A stretch of DNA of 64,000 nt from Rhizomys pruinosus. Lineage: Eukaryota > Chordata > Mammalia > Rodentia > Spalacidae. The position numbers were made by a program, and so were the translations under genes. The notes under the pieces were generated by a model that was given only the letters and a program-made list of their open reading frames with translations, made no database searches and was not told where the DNA came from. Shown piece after piece: positions 55,909-64,000 of this stretch (positions are counted from its first letter, which is position 1; the number at the start of each line of letters is the position of its first letter). Location of the stretch: assembly GCA_009823505.1 (NCBI GenBank), contig VZQC01005585.1, positions 335,552-399,551 of the forward strand, given 5' to 3'.

Positions 55909-56058
55909 TTTTTTTTTTTTGGTCTTTTTGAGACAGGGTCTCCCTTTAGTCCCAGCTGGTCTGGAGCTCACTATGTAGACTAGGCTGGCCTTGAACTCAC
56001 AGAAATCCACCTGCCTCTACCTCCCAAGTGCTGGGATTAAAGGTGACCACACTGGGCT
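55909..56058 (-). mobile_element. B1 SINE, antisense, with TSD
   Basis: GAGACAGGGTCTCCC, GTAGACTAGGCTGGCC and CCCAAGTGCTGGGATTAAAG. TAGATATAAGTATTT flanks it exactly at 55894-55908 and 56059-56073. Confidence 0.97.
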
Positions 56059-56306
56059 TAGATATAAGTATTTAAAAATAAGATCAGCTTCCTTTTGGCA
56101 ATGTATTGGCCTATACATTGACAAAGCCAGTGCTGTGTTGAATCCCGGTTTTTAACCAGGATTCAAAGTAAAACAGTTTCTTAGAAAAGATGAGACAAAT
56201 GACCCTTTAGATGAGCTTTATTCAGAAAGTTACAGCATTGTGGCCATAGGCAGCCATAATGAAGTCAAGGGAATACCAAGCTCTCAGGCTCAGAGAAGTG
56301 TTTCTT

Positions 56307-56547
56307 TTTTTTAATTTTTATTTATTTTCCATGTGTATGAATGTACTATCTGCATATAGGTCTGTGCACCCCTGTCGTGCAATGCCGCAGAGTTCAGAAG
56401 AGGGTCTCAGATTCCCCAGGAACTGGAGTTCTCCTGGAATTGGAGTGACAGATGGTTCTCAGCCACCATGTGGGTGCTGGGGTTCGAACCCGGGTCCTCT
56501 GCAAGAGCAGTTGGCGCTCTTAACCGCTAGGCTATCTCTCCAGCCCC
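56307..56547 (-). mobile_element. B2 SINE, antisense, with the same internal duplication as 29371, and TSD
   Basis: GTGTATGAATGTACTATC, CTGTCGTGCAATGCCGC, GGAACTGGAGTTCTCCTGG then AATTGGAGTGACAG, GTTCGAACCCGGGTCC and CTATCTCTCCAGCCCC. A perfect 16-bp TSD CAGAGAAGTGTTTCTT lies at 56291-56306 and 56548-56563. Confidence 0.97.
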
Positions 56548-56563
56548 CAGAGAAGTGTTTCTT

Positions 56564-57176
56564 AGAAGAGATAACCCTCATGGATAGCATGATGGGATCC
56601 CCAGGGGCCACATCCTTCAGTTCCAAAGAACAAAGAGGAGTAAAGGAGTAACTCGGTCTTACAGATTTTCAGAGTTGAGCAAGTTCACACCATGGGACTT
56701 AGCTTATGCACCAAGAAAGGGCTCTGATAAGGGACAGCTGTAATTCAAGTCTCTGGGATGAGGGGCAGGCCTGCATCTGTGAGGGAGAGTGAACTCTCCC
56801 AGTTGCAAAGTCACAGCAGGTGTTGGGTATCAACTATCTGGAGAAAGCTGCAGGAGGATGTGGATGATTTCTAGGTGAGAACCAGCTGGAGGTCTGGAAC
56901 CCAAAAGAACTCAGTCCCAGAAGGGTGCTTAATGTGTGGCTCTAATCTGGGTGTTTTCTTATTTATATTTTTACTTTAAGTATTCTCTTTATGATAATAA
57001 GTTCTAAGGGTGCTATTTTATTAATTTCAATACTAGCATCTTTTGCAGATCCAGCTATGGCATAAATATGTAATAAGAACTGGATGCTGACCACTGTGTG
57101 TTAGAAAACCAAGAACAAAGCTCTACTTTTGAAAATGATTACCCCTTTTATTGTATGCAACTAGGAGAAGGCAATT
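56564..57176. other. No recognised feature
   Basis: No supported annotation. Confidence 0.35.
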
Positions 57177-57221
57177 ATAATATATTATATTAAATATATA
57201 TATATATGTATATATATAATT
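57177..57221. repeat. (AT)n microsatellite
   Basis: Imperfect AT dinucleotides with one G. Confidence 0.9.
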
Positions 57222-57263
57222 AAAGATTTAATTTTCAACTTTGTTATAGCCACTGACAGCGTT

Positions 57264-57402
57264 TTTTTTTTTTAATAAAATATCTTTTCGAGACAGTGTC
57301 TCCCTGTAGCCCCAGCGACCAGGCTGGCCTTGAATTCACAAAGAACTGCCTGCCTCTGCCTCCCAAGTGCTAGGATTAAAGGTGTGTGCCACCAGGCCCG
57401 GC
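57264..57402 (-). mobile_element. B1 SINE, antisense, internally deleted
   Basis: CGAGACAGTGTCTCCCTG is followed by CCCCAGCGACCAGGCTGG, so about 25 bp of the usual B1 centre are missing, then CTCCCAAGTGCTAGGATTAA. GCCACTGACAGC and GCCACTTGACATC on the two sides may be a diverged TSD. Confidence 0.9.
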
Positions 57403-57764
57403 TGCCACTTGACATCTTATATCCTCTTGGTTCTTCAAGTATCAATCAGCAAAACAGCATTCCTTAAAACATTCATGATGACTATTTGGGACAGTAAAAT
57501 ATTCTTGGCAAGAAGCAGTCTGAGTTAAGGGACACTAAAATTTGTGACATTTTGAATAGTTCCTTGAAATCATACTTCACTTAAACAATCTATATTATAG
57601 CTTAGGAATTCTGTTAATATTTTTCCTTAAGAACTTCCCTACATATATTGGGAGGACAATTGCAGTATTTTATACAAAGCTCTAAGACTAAAATTGAGTA
57701 ATGACTTTATCAAATGGCCAGCTTAATATTTTACATTGAGTGCTTCAAAAATGCATGAGTTGTG
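57403..57764. other. No recognised feature
   Basis: Nothing supported. Confidence 0.3.
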
Positions 57765-57905
57765 TCTTTCTCAAGGTCCCTGAGCCTTAGAAGGAGAAGG
57801 TGTGATATAGGTGTCCCATTTTAGGGTTGAGTGTTCCACAGTCTATATTCCTCTGCACATTAACCAGTTAATAAACTCTGTGTTAATGGCAAGAAGGTTG
57901 AGGTG
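57765..57905 (-). mobile_element. Lx-type L1 3' UTR fragment, antisense
   Basis: AGGTCCCTGAGCC, GTGTGATATAGGTGTCCC, GTTCCACAGTCTATATTCC and TTAACCAGTTAATAAACTC match the 16.9-17.0 kb antisense copy in order. Confidence 0.6.
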
Positions 57906-57984
57906 TATCTGGACAGCAAGTCTTGAACCTAGCTGAGGAGTTGTTTACACTTTATAGCGGCCTAGAAAAGAAAAGTCAATTTTT

Positions 57985-58175
57985 TTTTAAGAATGTGACC
58001 CCATAGTAGTAGGTAGACCACAATACAGGATAGACTCAATACCCAATAATATTTGGACAACACAAATTGGAGTCCATTGGCAAGGAGCAAAAAAAGAACA
58101 CTATACCGATTGAGGAAGGAAGTAGGGATAGATCTGGGAGGAGAGTTTAATTCTCAAAAAAACTAAATAAAAACC
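57985..58175 (+). mobile_element. Old L1 3' terminus, sense
   Basis: GGATAGACTCAATACCC, GGAGTCCATTGGCAAGG, GGGAGGAGAGTTTAATTC and AAAACTAAATAAAAACC look like the last part of an old L1 3' UTR and tail. Its orientation is opposite to 57765-57905. Confidence 0.45.
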
Positions 58176-58516
58176 ACTATAGCATATTTTTACAATAATT
58201 TCAATTTTAAAGAATGCAAAACATATAGAAACTATGATTATTCCACATTCATTTTAATACTGTTGATTTTTCACACTGACTATAATAGATACTTAAAAGC
58301 TTTTGATCATTGAGGATCTATTCTTTGATAAAAGACACTTAGGACTTGTGCTTAATAGTTTATAAAGATTCTAATTAGATAATTGGACTGACTCCCTAGT
58401 GATTAACCTTGGATAATGGCCAGATTTTATTCAAACTCTGATTTACATTACCATACTTGAATTAGCTCTATTAACAAGATAATACATACAATTTTCTCGA
58501 GCAACATGGAATCAAT

Positions 58517-58612
58517 CCTTTCCTCTCCTCCCTCTCCCTCTTCTCCTCTCCCCCTCAACTCTCCCCTCTCTCTCTTTTCTCCCTCTTCCCTTCTCTTTCC
58601 CATTCTCTTTCA
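58517..58612. repeat. Polypyrimidine tract
   Basis: About 95 bp almost purely C and T, a degenerate (CCTCT)n-like tract. Confidence 0.9.
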
Positions 58613-59065
58613 AAGTTACAGACCTTCAACATTGATGGTATTTGAGCTGAAAATTTCAATTATACTAAATTATTATAAAACATCCATCATAACTAGTTTT
58701 TGTTACATTGCAAAACACCCCAAATATAGTTGTTTAAATAATAGGTTTTCACTTAGCTTACACTTGTAAAATTTATAATTTTGGTTACAGCTACAGTTCT
58801 GATTTCTGAGCTCAACTAGACTCACCCAAGCATCTGTAGTTTTGAAAATATGCTCGTGGAGGGAAATCATTTACATTTCAGATCCTTTCTAGGTATATTG
58901 TTAACTATGCTTTAGAAAACAAAAAGAAAATGCTGAAGGAATAAAATTAAACCTTTTATAATATTGGGGAGAAAATATATTAGCCTATCATCCATAAAAA
59001 TCAGACTGGAGGTTCTTCAAAAAAATAAAAATAGAATGAGCATAGAATGTACTAATACCACCTAT
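58613..59065. other. No recognised feature
   Basis: AT-rich flank. Confidence 0.3.
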
Positions 59066-59067
59066 AG

Positions 59068-59172
59068 GTAACGTCACGGGTGCACAGACTTGCATGCAGA
59101 CAGTACATTTATACACATACAGAAATAAATAAAATTAATAAAAAAAAATTTAAAAAACAACAAAAAAAAATA
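59068..59172 (+). mobile_element. B2 SINE 3' fragment, sense
   Basis: GTCACGGGTGCACAGAC, GCAGACAGTACATTTATAC and ACATACAGAAATAAATAAA are the B2 3' third; the tRNA-like head is absent. Confidence 0.8.
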
Positions 59173-59194
59173 TCTAAAGGCATCAGCAGCAATG

Positions 59195-59455
59195 TATTAT
59201 AGCATTAAATGAACCCATGTTTATTCCAGAATTTTCCACAATAGCCAAGTTATGATATCAGCCTAGGTCATCACCCAAGGATGAATGGATAAAGAAAATG
59301 TGTATATATGCAATACTAAATTAGCATGGTATGGGGAAGGACAGAATCAGATTATTTTCAGGAAAATGGATGGAAGTAGATCAAGGTATGTAAAATAAAC
59401 TTGCCTCTAAAAGCAATTCATGTTTATTATCATATGCAGAATTTGGATTTCAAAA
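59195..59455 (+). mobile_element. Old L1 ORF2 C-terminal fragment, sense
   Basis: CACAATAGCCAAGTTATG, GGATGAATGGATAAAGAAAA, CAGGAAAATGGATGGAAG and ATTATCATATGCAGAATTT follow ORF2 C-terminal order with stops. Confidence 0.75.
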
Positions 59456-59464
59456 TTAAAAGAT

Positions 59465-59612
59465 ATGCTGGGCATGGTGGCACACGCTTTTAATCACAGC
59501 ACTCAGGAGGCAGAGACAGGCAGATCTTTGTGAGTTCAAGGCCAGCCTGGTCTACAGAATGAGCTCCAGGCCAGCTGGGACAAAAGGGAGACCCTGTCTC
59601 AAAAATACCCCC
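59465..59612 (+). mobile_element. B1 SINE, sense
   Basis: TGCTGGGCATGGTGGCACAC, CACTCAGGAGGCAGAGAC, AAGGCCAGCCTGGTCTAC and GGGAGACCCTGTCTCAAAAA. Confidence 0.97.
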
Positions 59613-59616
59613 AAAA

Positions 59617-59663
<47 letters not shown>

Positions 59664-59665
59664 AT
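59613..59665. repeat. (TAAA)n microsatellite in the B1 tail
   Basis: About 12 TAAA units grown from the B1 A tail. Confidence 0.95.
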
Positions 59666-59804
59666 TGAAGAGAAAGCAGAAGTGTATGGGAAAAGGAAGG
59701 ATTCCCAGAGTGCGGCGGAGGGGAGCAAGAGAGGTTGGACATGAGCAAAGTCACCGTACACAAGTAGGAAAAGTTCAGAGCAAATGCATTGCTATCATTT
59801 TCTT

Positions 59805-59974
59805 TTCTTTTTCTTTTTTTTTCTTTTTTTTTGTATTTTTGAGACAGAGTCTCCCTTAGTCCCAGCTGGTCTGGAGCTCGCTCTATAGATCAGGGTAGCC
59901 TTGAACTCACAGAGATCCACCTGCCTCTGCCTCCCGAGTGCTGGGATTAAAGGTGTGCACCATCATGCCCAGCT
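59805..59974 (-). mobile_element. B1 SINE, antisense, with TSD
   Basis: T-rich left end, GAGACAGAGTCTCCCTTAG, ATCAGGGTAGCCTTGAAC and TCCCGAGTGCTGGGATTAAA. TCATTTTCTT flanks it at 59795-59804 and 59975-59984. Confidence 0.97.
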
Positions 59975-60160
59975 TCATTTTCTTAAATGATGAAGACTGA
60001 TAAAATATTCTATGCTGCCTATGTGTGAAAGAATTTATAATTCATTTGCTTAGGGTTTTCACATAAAATACTGATCATCTCTCATCAAGTAATATAAAAC
60101 ACACCACTTTTGCCTAAAAATGGGAATTGATAATATAGCATAATCTTTGAATTTGTATAT

Positions 60161-60311
60161 ATATATTGGTCTTTTTTGAAACGGGGTCTCCCTGGAGCCC
60201 CAGCTGTCCTGGAATTCACTCTGTAGACCAGGCTGGCCTTGAACTCACAAAGATCCACCTGTCTCTTCCTCCCAAGTGCTAGGATTAAAGGCATGCGCCA
60301 CCAAGCCCAGC
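60161..60311 (-). mobile_element. B1 SINE, antisense, with TSD
   Basis: GAAACGGGGTCTCCCTGG, GTAGACCAGGCTGGCC and CCCAAGTGCTAGGATTAAAG. TGAATTTGTATAT lies at 60148-60160 and 60312-60324. Confidence 0.97.
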
Positions 60312-60324
60312 TGAATTTGTATAT

Positions 60325-60737
60325 TTTATATATTGTTAAGATAGAAAAAATATTTACAGTACAGTTTCAGTATTTAAAAATTGTATAAGGATGAAAAAGC
60401 ACAGTTGTAGTAAACACAAGGCAGGAAAAAGTGGTTAGCTGATCCACTAAACAATACAGCCTGGCGTCTTTCTAGACTCTACTCATGCTCTGTTTCCCCT
60501 TACACTTGTGATTAGAAATAATGTAAAGTGTATCTAGTACCTTCAATAAGGCACTCTCGAATTTGGTTTTCTTTTTTATAAAATGCATCAACACATCAAG
60601 CATTCATTTACAAATTCAAATAAGAATTTTATAATCATGCAGTATATCATGAACCCTTTATAAACATACGAGCTCAGTAAGTACATTTTGTCTTTATTTT
60701 CTTACTTACCTTTGGATTTAACAGGTGAAACGTTGCT
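60325..60737. other. No recognised feature
   Basis: Nothing supported. Confidence 0.3.
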
Positions 60738-60967
60738 TTTTAAAATATTTTACTTATCATTTTTATTTTTATGAGTATGGCTATAGTGTAAGCATTTTTG
60801 TAAGTGTATCTGTGCTGTGCAATTTTGGATGAGGTCAGAAGAGAGCATTGCGCTGGAACAGGAGTGCAGAAGGTTGTTAGCCACCATGTCAGTTCTGGGA
60901 ATGGAGATGGGCCCTCGGCACGAGCAGCCAGAGAGGGCGCTCAAGAGCTGTGCCAAGTCTCCAGCCC
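60738..60967 (-). mobile_element. Old B2 SINE, antisense
   Basis: TGTGCTGTGCAATTTTGG, GAGGTCAGAAGAGAGC, CTGGAACAGGAGTGCAG, GCCACCATGTCAG and AAGTCTCCAGCCC identify a strongly diverged full-length antisense B2. Confidence 0.85.
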
Positions 60968-61503
60968 TGTAAAATGTTTTTTAATACGTATGTAATAAAA
61001 AAATTGGGTCAGTTCACCTTACAGAAAGCATTAATCTTTCCTAAATTAGAAGTATTTTATACTAACATAAGCAGCAGCTAGATGACATTTATTGAAGAAA
61101 ACGAGTACAGGGTCTGTTACTGGGCATGGACTTGTGAGTCACAGGGGGAAAATAAAAGAGGGCAATCTTCTCATTTCCTGCCAGGAGCCTGAAGTTATAA
61201 AATCAATGTTGGAACATAAATGGGAAATTACTTTTTTATGGATAGATTTCTGTTGATTGATTTAAGCAGTTTTTTTTTCCTCTGCTATCTCTCAATATAC
61301 TAAAAGTCTCAATGCATCTCTCTAGACACAGAAAGTCCCTCTGCTTAAATTGATAGCTTGAAATTTAAAACTTCCTTCTACATAAATACTACAAATTCCC
61401 ACTTAATGTAAACAAACCCTGCTTGCTCTGTTCTCCTTCTCAAGTCCTTTTCTGTGAAAGACAACTGCTCATTATTGAGTAATCTACCACTAATGACTGT
61501 GCC
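60968..61503. other. No recognised feature
   Basis: Nothing supported. Confidence 0.35.
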
Positions 61504-61511
61504 TATCTTTA

Positions 61512-62536
61512 TTTTTTTTAATTTATTTTATTGATGCTTTGTGTATTTCATACATCATTTTCCAATTCAGTTCAGGCATATATCCCCTTCCCTTCCCCCC
61601 CACCCGACCCCTACCCATCGCAGATCGTGCATTCTGCCGTAAGTTTTCTGCATCTTTCTCTGCTTTTTTGTTTTGTTTTGTTTTCATTTTTTTTAACAAT
61701 AGGTGATAATTTGTGAGTACAAGCATCCTTCATGTAAAACCAATTTGCAAGCAGTTGTGCCCAAACCCACACAGCTCATGGGTCCCACCATCCTGAAAGG
61801 GGGGGCTTGTATGTTCAATCAAGTTGATCAAATGAGTGTCCAGTCTATATTGTTGTAGTTTCACCATTAACCCCAATCGAAGCCCTTACATTCTACCACG
61901 CCCCCTCTTCCGCAGATTGTTCCCTAGGCTTAGAAAAGGGGCACAGGTGGATGAGAAGCAAAACACTCTACTTTCTCTGGAGCTGATGTCTTGGTCTCTA
62001 GTCAGTTCTGGCTGTTTTCTTTCATGGGCTGCCAGCTTGTCCAGGCTTAACCTTTCGATCCTACTAATGAAGCACATGCAATTAGATATTTAGGTATTTA
62101 AACAGTATAATATATAGCCTTTCGATCCTACTAATGAAGCACACACAATTAGATATATGGGTATTTAAACAGTACTAATTGTTATGGTAGGTTACTTTGG
62201 TATAGACACAGATGTTTGGATGGTATGTCAATTCATGATCTACATTTTCTTCTGTCAAGTATGGCAGGGTCTTCGTGTGGTTTATAACATCTCCTAACCA
62301 TTAGAGGATGTAAGCTTGTGACATCAGCCGTGGGTTATTCCTCCAAGGAGAGAGCTAATAGCCAATTAGATTTGGGATATACAGACATATGGCTGCCACT
62401 GCTGCACAGTATTTCCAGGCAGATGAGGTGTAGCTGGTGCTGACGGAGGAGTCTTGCTTGACTCAAGGAGACCTATATTTGCTTTATTGGTTTAGTGGTC
62501 TTTGGTAACACTCTCTGGCATCCCAGAGACCATCTG
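61512..62536 (-). mobile_element. 5'-truncated L1 carrying the long composite 3' UTR, antisense, with TSD
   Basis: Left: T run, GATGCTTTGTGTATTTCATAC, CCCTTCCCCCCCACCC, CTACCACGCCCCCTCTTCC (3' terminus). Right, without a break: TCGATCCTACTAATGAAGC and the module ending CCAGAGACCATCTG that is also found at 33266-33780/34290-34335 and 36117-36690. TATCTTTA flanks it (61504-61511 and 62537-62544), so terminus and module moved together. Only 3' UTR is present. Confidence 0.85.
62051..62184 (-). repeat. 67-bp tandem duplication in the L1 3' UTR
   Basis: CCTTTCGATCCTACTAATG recurs at 62051 and 62118, each followed by an ATTAGATAT block and GTATTTAAACAGTA, with a few differences. Confidence 0.9.
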
Positions 62537-62984
62537 TATCTTTAAATGATACCTTGGTGAACTTGGCAATTTGCTTAAGGTTGCTGGGTGTTAGGTTTTT
62601 TTTCTCAGTTCTAAAATAAGAATAATCAAAAATATCATTGCAGATATTTGTGCATTTAGGATAAATAGATAACATAGGTAAAAACAGAGAGTTAGAGCTG
62701 AATTCCCTGGCCCCTCTAGAGCCTCTCCACTTCCTACCTCTTTATAAGAGAAGGCAGCTTTGGTTGTATAACTGAGGCTGAGTTCAGTGCTTGAGGGATC
62801 TGGGAAAGCAAATGGATCGAAACATGATACAGCTGTATAGCAAATTCCTTCAAGATTAAACATTCCATCTTTGAGGGAAGCTAGTTTAGCAGTCTGTTCT
62901 AAGGGAAGGTAATCAATAGACTGTCAAGGGAGGTGAATATTCTAAAAGGAAGTAAGGAATGGGATATTGTGAGGAGAGGTGAAA

Positions 62985-63490
62985 AGTTCCATCATGCAGG
63001 GAAGGAAGCTTCTTAAACTCAGAAAGTAAGCACTTCAATAGCTTCAGAAGTCCCTGAAACTGACCAAATCCATTCTGCAAGGATATACAAACCCCAAGTA
63101 CTGTTGAAAGACCGTCTCAGACCAGCTAAGCCACCTGAAGAAGCAAAGAACAGATGAGCTTCCTGTATGAGGCAGTGACCAGTGAGCTTCTGGGAAGAGA
63201 CACTGTCCAATGTGTTGAGCTGCCTGCAGGTTGTACAGTGAGCTCCAGGTTTCCTGTTCTAGTGAGCTGTCACACATGCTGGGGCGGGATATGGTGATGC
63301 AAGCTGTCTTTGATTCATTTCTGCCACTGTAAGTAACCCCTTACCCATAATCCTATAATTAACCCCAGTAACACCCATTGGATTTTGGTGGTGTCCTTAA
63401 TTTGGTCTGTCATTGGTTCCCTATCCAGGATGAGTGGATGCTTATTCACATCTCACCAGGAATAGTATCACATAAGAGACAGTTGTCGAA
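62985..63490 (+). repeat. Unnamed interspersed repeat, copy 2
   Basis: Second copy of the 43910-44425 family, same orientation: AACTCAGAAAGTAAGC, GAGCTGTCACACATG, GTAAGTAACCCC, TTTGGTCTGTCATTGGTTCC and GATGCTTATTCACATCTC. Both copies end within a few bases after a GTATCACATAAGAGAC or GTGTCACATGAGACAT block. Confidence 0.6.
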
Positions 63491-63850
63491 TATTAGACGT
63501 GTGTTTGTGCTGGTAGGATTGGAAGAGTGACAAAAACTGGTACAGTTTTCTTGGACACTTGATTAGTCTTGGGCAGCTTAACCTTTCTCTACCTTCTCAT
63601 CCATAATGCTAATGATAATAGTGCTGTCTCAGAGAATTGCTAGGTATATTAAAATTCAAATTATATACATGAATATCAATGAATATTAATACTAGCGGCA
63701 GTACTGTCATCATTATTACCCAGGAGAATCACTAGCCAAGCTGATCTGTTTCAGGATCCAGGTAATAAGGCTTGGGAAGGAATTGGATCAGAGGCTGTCT
63801 TTCTCTGTACTTTCCCTGGGAAATCATACTCTATGATTTCATCAGTTAAT
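63491..63850. other. No recognised feature
   Basis: Nothing supported. Confidence 0.3.
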
Positions 63851-63996
63851 CAGGTATAGTGAGACTCATTTGTAATCCAAGTACACTAAAGAGAAAGAAG
63901 CAGAAAGATAGCCAAAAGTTTGAGGTCAGCCTGGTAAACATTCTGAGTTCAAGTCCAGCCATGTCTACACAGCAAAAACCTGTCTCAAACACAAAA
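63851..63996 (+). mobile_element. Old B1 SINE, sense, at the window edge
   Basis: CAGGTATAGTGAGACTC, TTTGAGGTCAGCCTGG, GAGTTCAAGTCCAGCC and AAAAACCTGTCTCAAACAC are a diverged B1 with an A-rich tail running off the window. Confidence 0.7.
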
Positions 63997-64000
63997 TAAA

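Overview
This 64-kb window looks like an intergenic or deep-intronic piece of a muroid rodent genome, most likely a cricetid-type species, though the species cannot be fixed from the sequence. The evidence is the repeat mix: many B1 (7SL-derived), B2 and ID (tRNA-derived) SINEs, old Lx-type L1 fragments, younger L1 3' ends with a G-rich tract, and MaLR/ERVL-type LTRs. I found no convincing host protein-coding exon, tRNA, rRNA or CRISPR array. Every open frame I examined is repeat-derived, spans the assembly gap, or is short and random-looking.

Layout. 1-3.6 kb: a minus-strand class II (ERV-K-like) LTR with a tRNA-Lys-like primer binding site, followed by non-coding, AT-rich internal-like sequence. 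3.6-11.2 kb: antisense L1 3' UTR and ORF2 debris with ID, B1, microsatellites and a 288-bp gap. 11.2-19.6 kb: mostly unclassified sequence with a B1, a B2 inside an old MaLR LTR, an L1 3' end preceded by poly(T), and a long Lx 3' UTR. 19.6-31.2 kb: antisense L1s, SINEs, and a 260-bp near-perfect inverted duplication (24.24/25.45 kb). 31.25-38.93 kb: the most structured part, a complete non-autonomous MaLR-like element (LTR, primer site, internal region, LTR, 5-bp TCAGT duplication) whose 5' LTR is split by about 5.7 kb of nested L1 sequence. 38.9-51.5 kb: SINEs, microsatellites, an ORR1/MT-type LTR split by a twin-primed L1, a minisatellite, and unclassified stretches. 51.5-54.0 kb: an L1 ORF2 fragment followed by an orphan CpG-rich segment. 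54.0-64.0 kb: several B1 and B2 copies, many with clear target-site duplications (TSDs), and a 5'-truncated L1 carrying the long 3' UTR module.

Nothing here works as an operon or pathway. The biology visible is retrotransposition: endonuclease-primed L1/SINE insertions with TSDs, twin priming, nesting that gives relative ages, and local duplications. The most useful observations are the L1 copies sharing an unusually long composite 3' UTR, the inverted duplication written into an older L1, the CpG-rich block after an L1 ORF2 end, and the nested MaLR/L1 structure. Family names are from pattern recognition; no database was searched.
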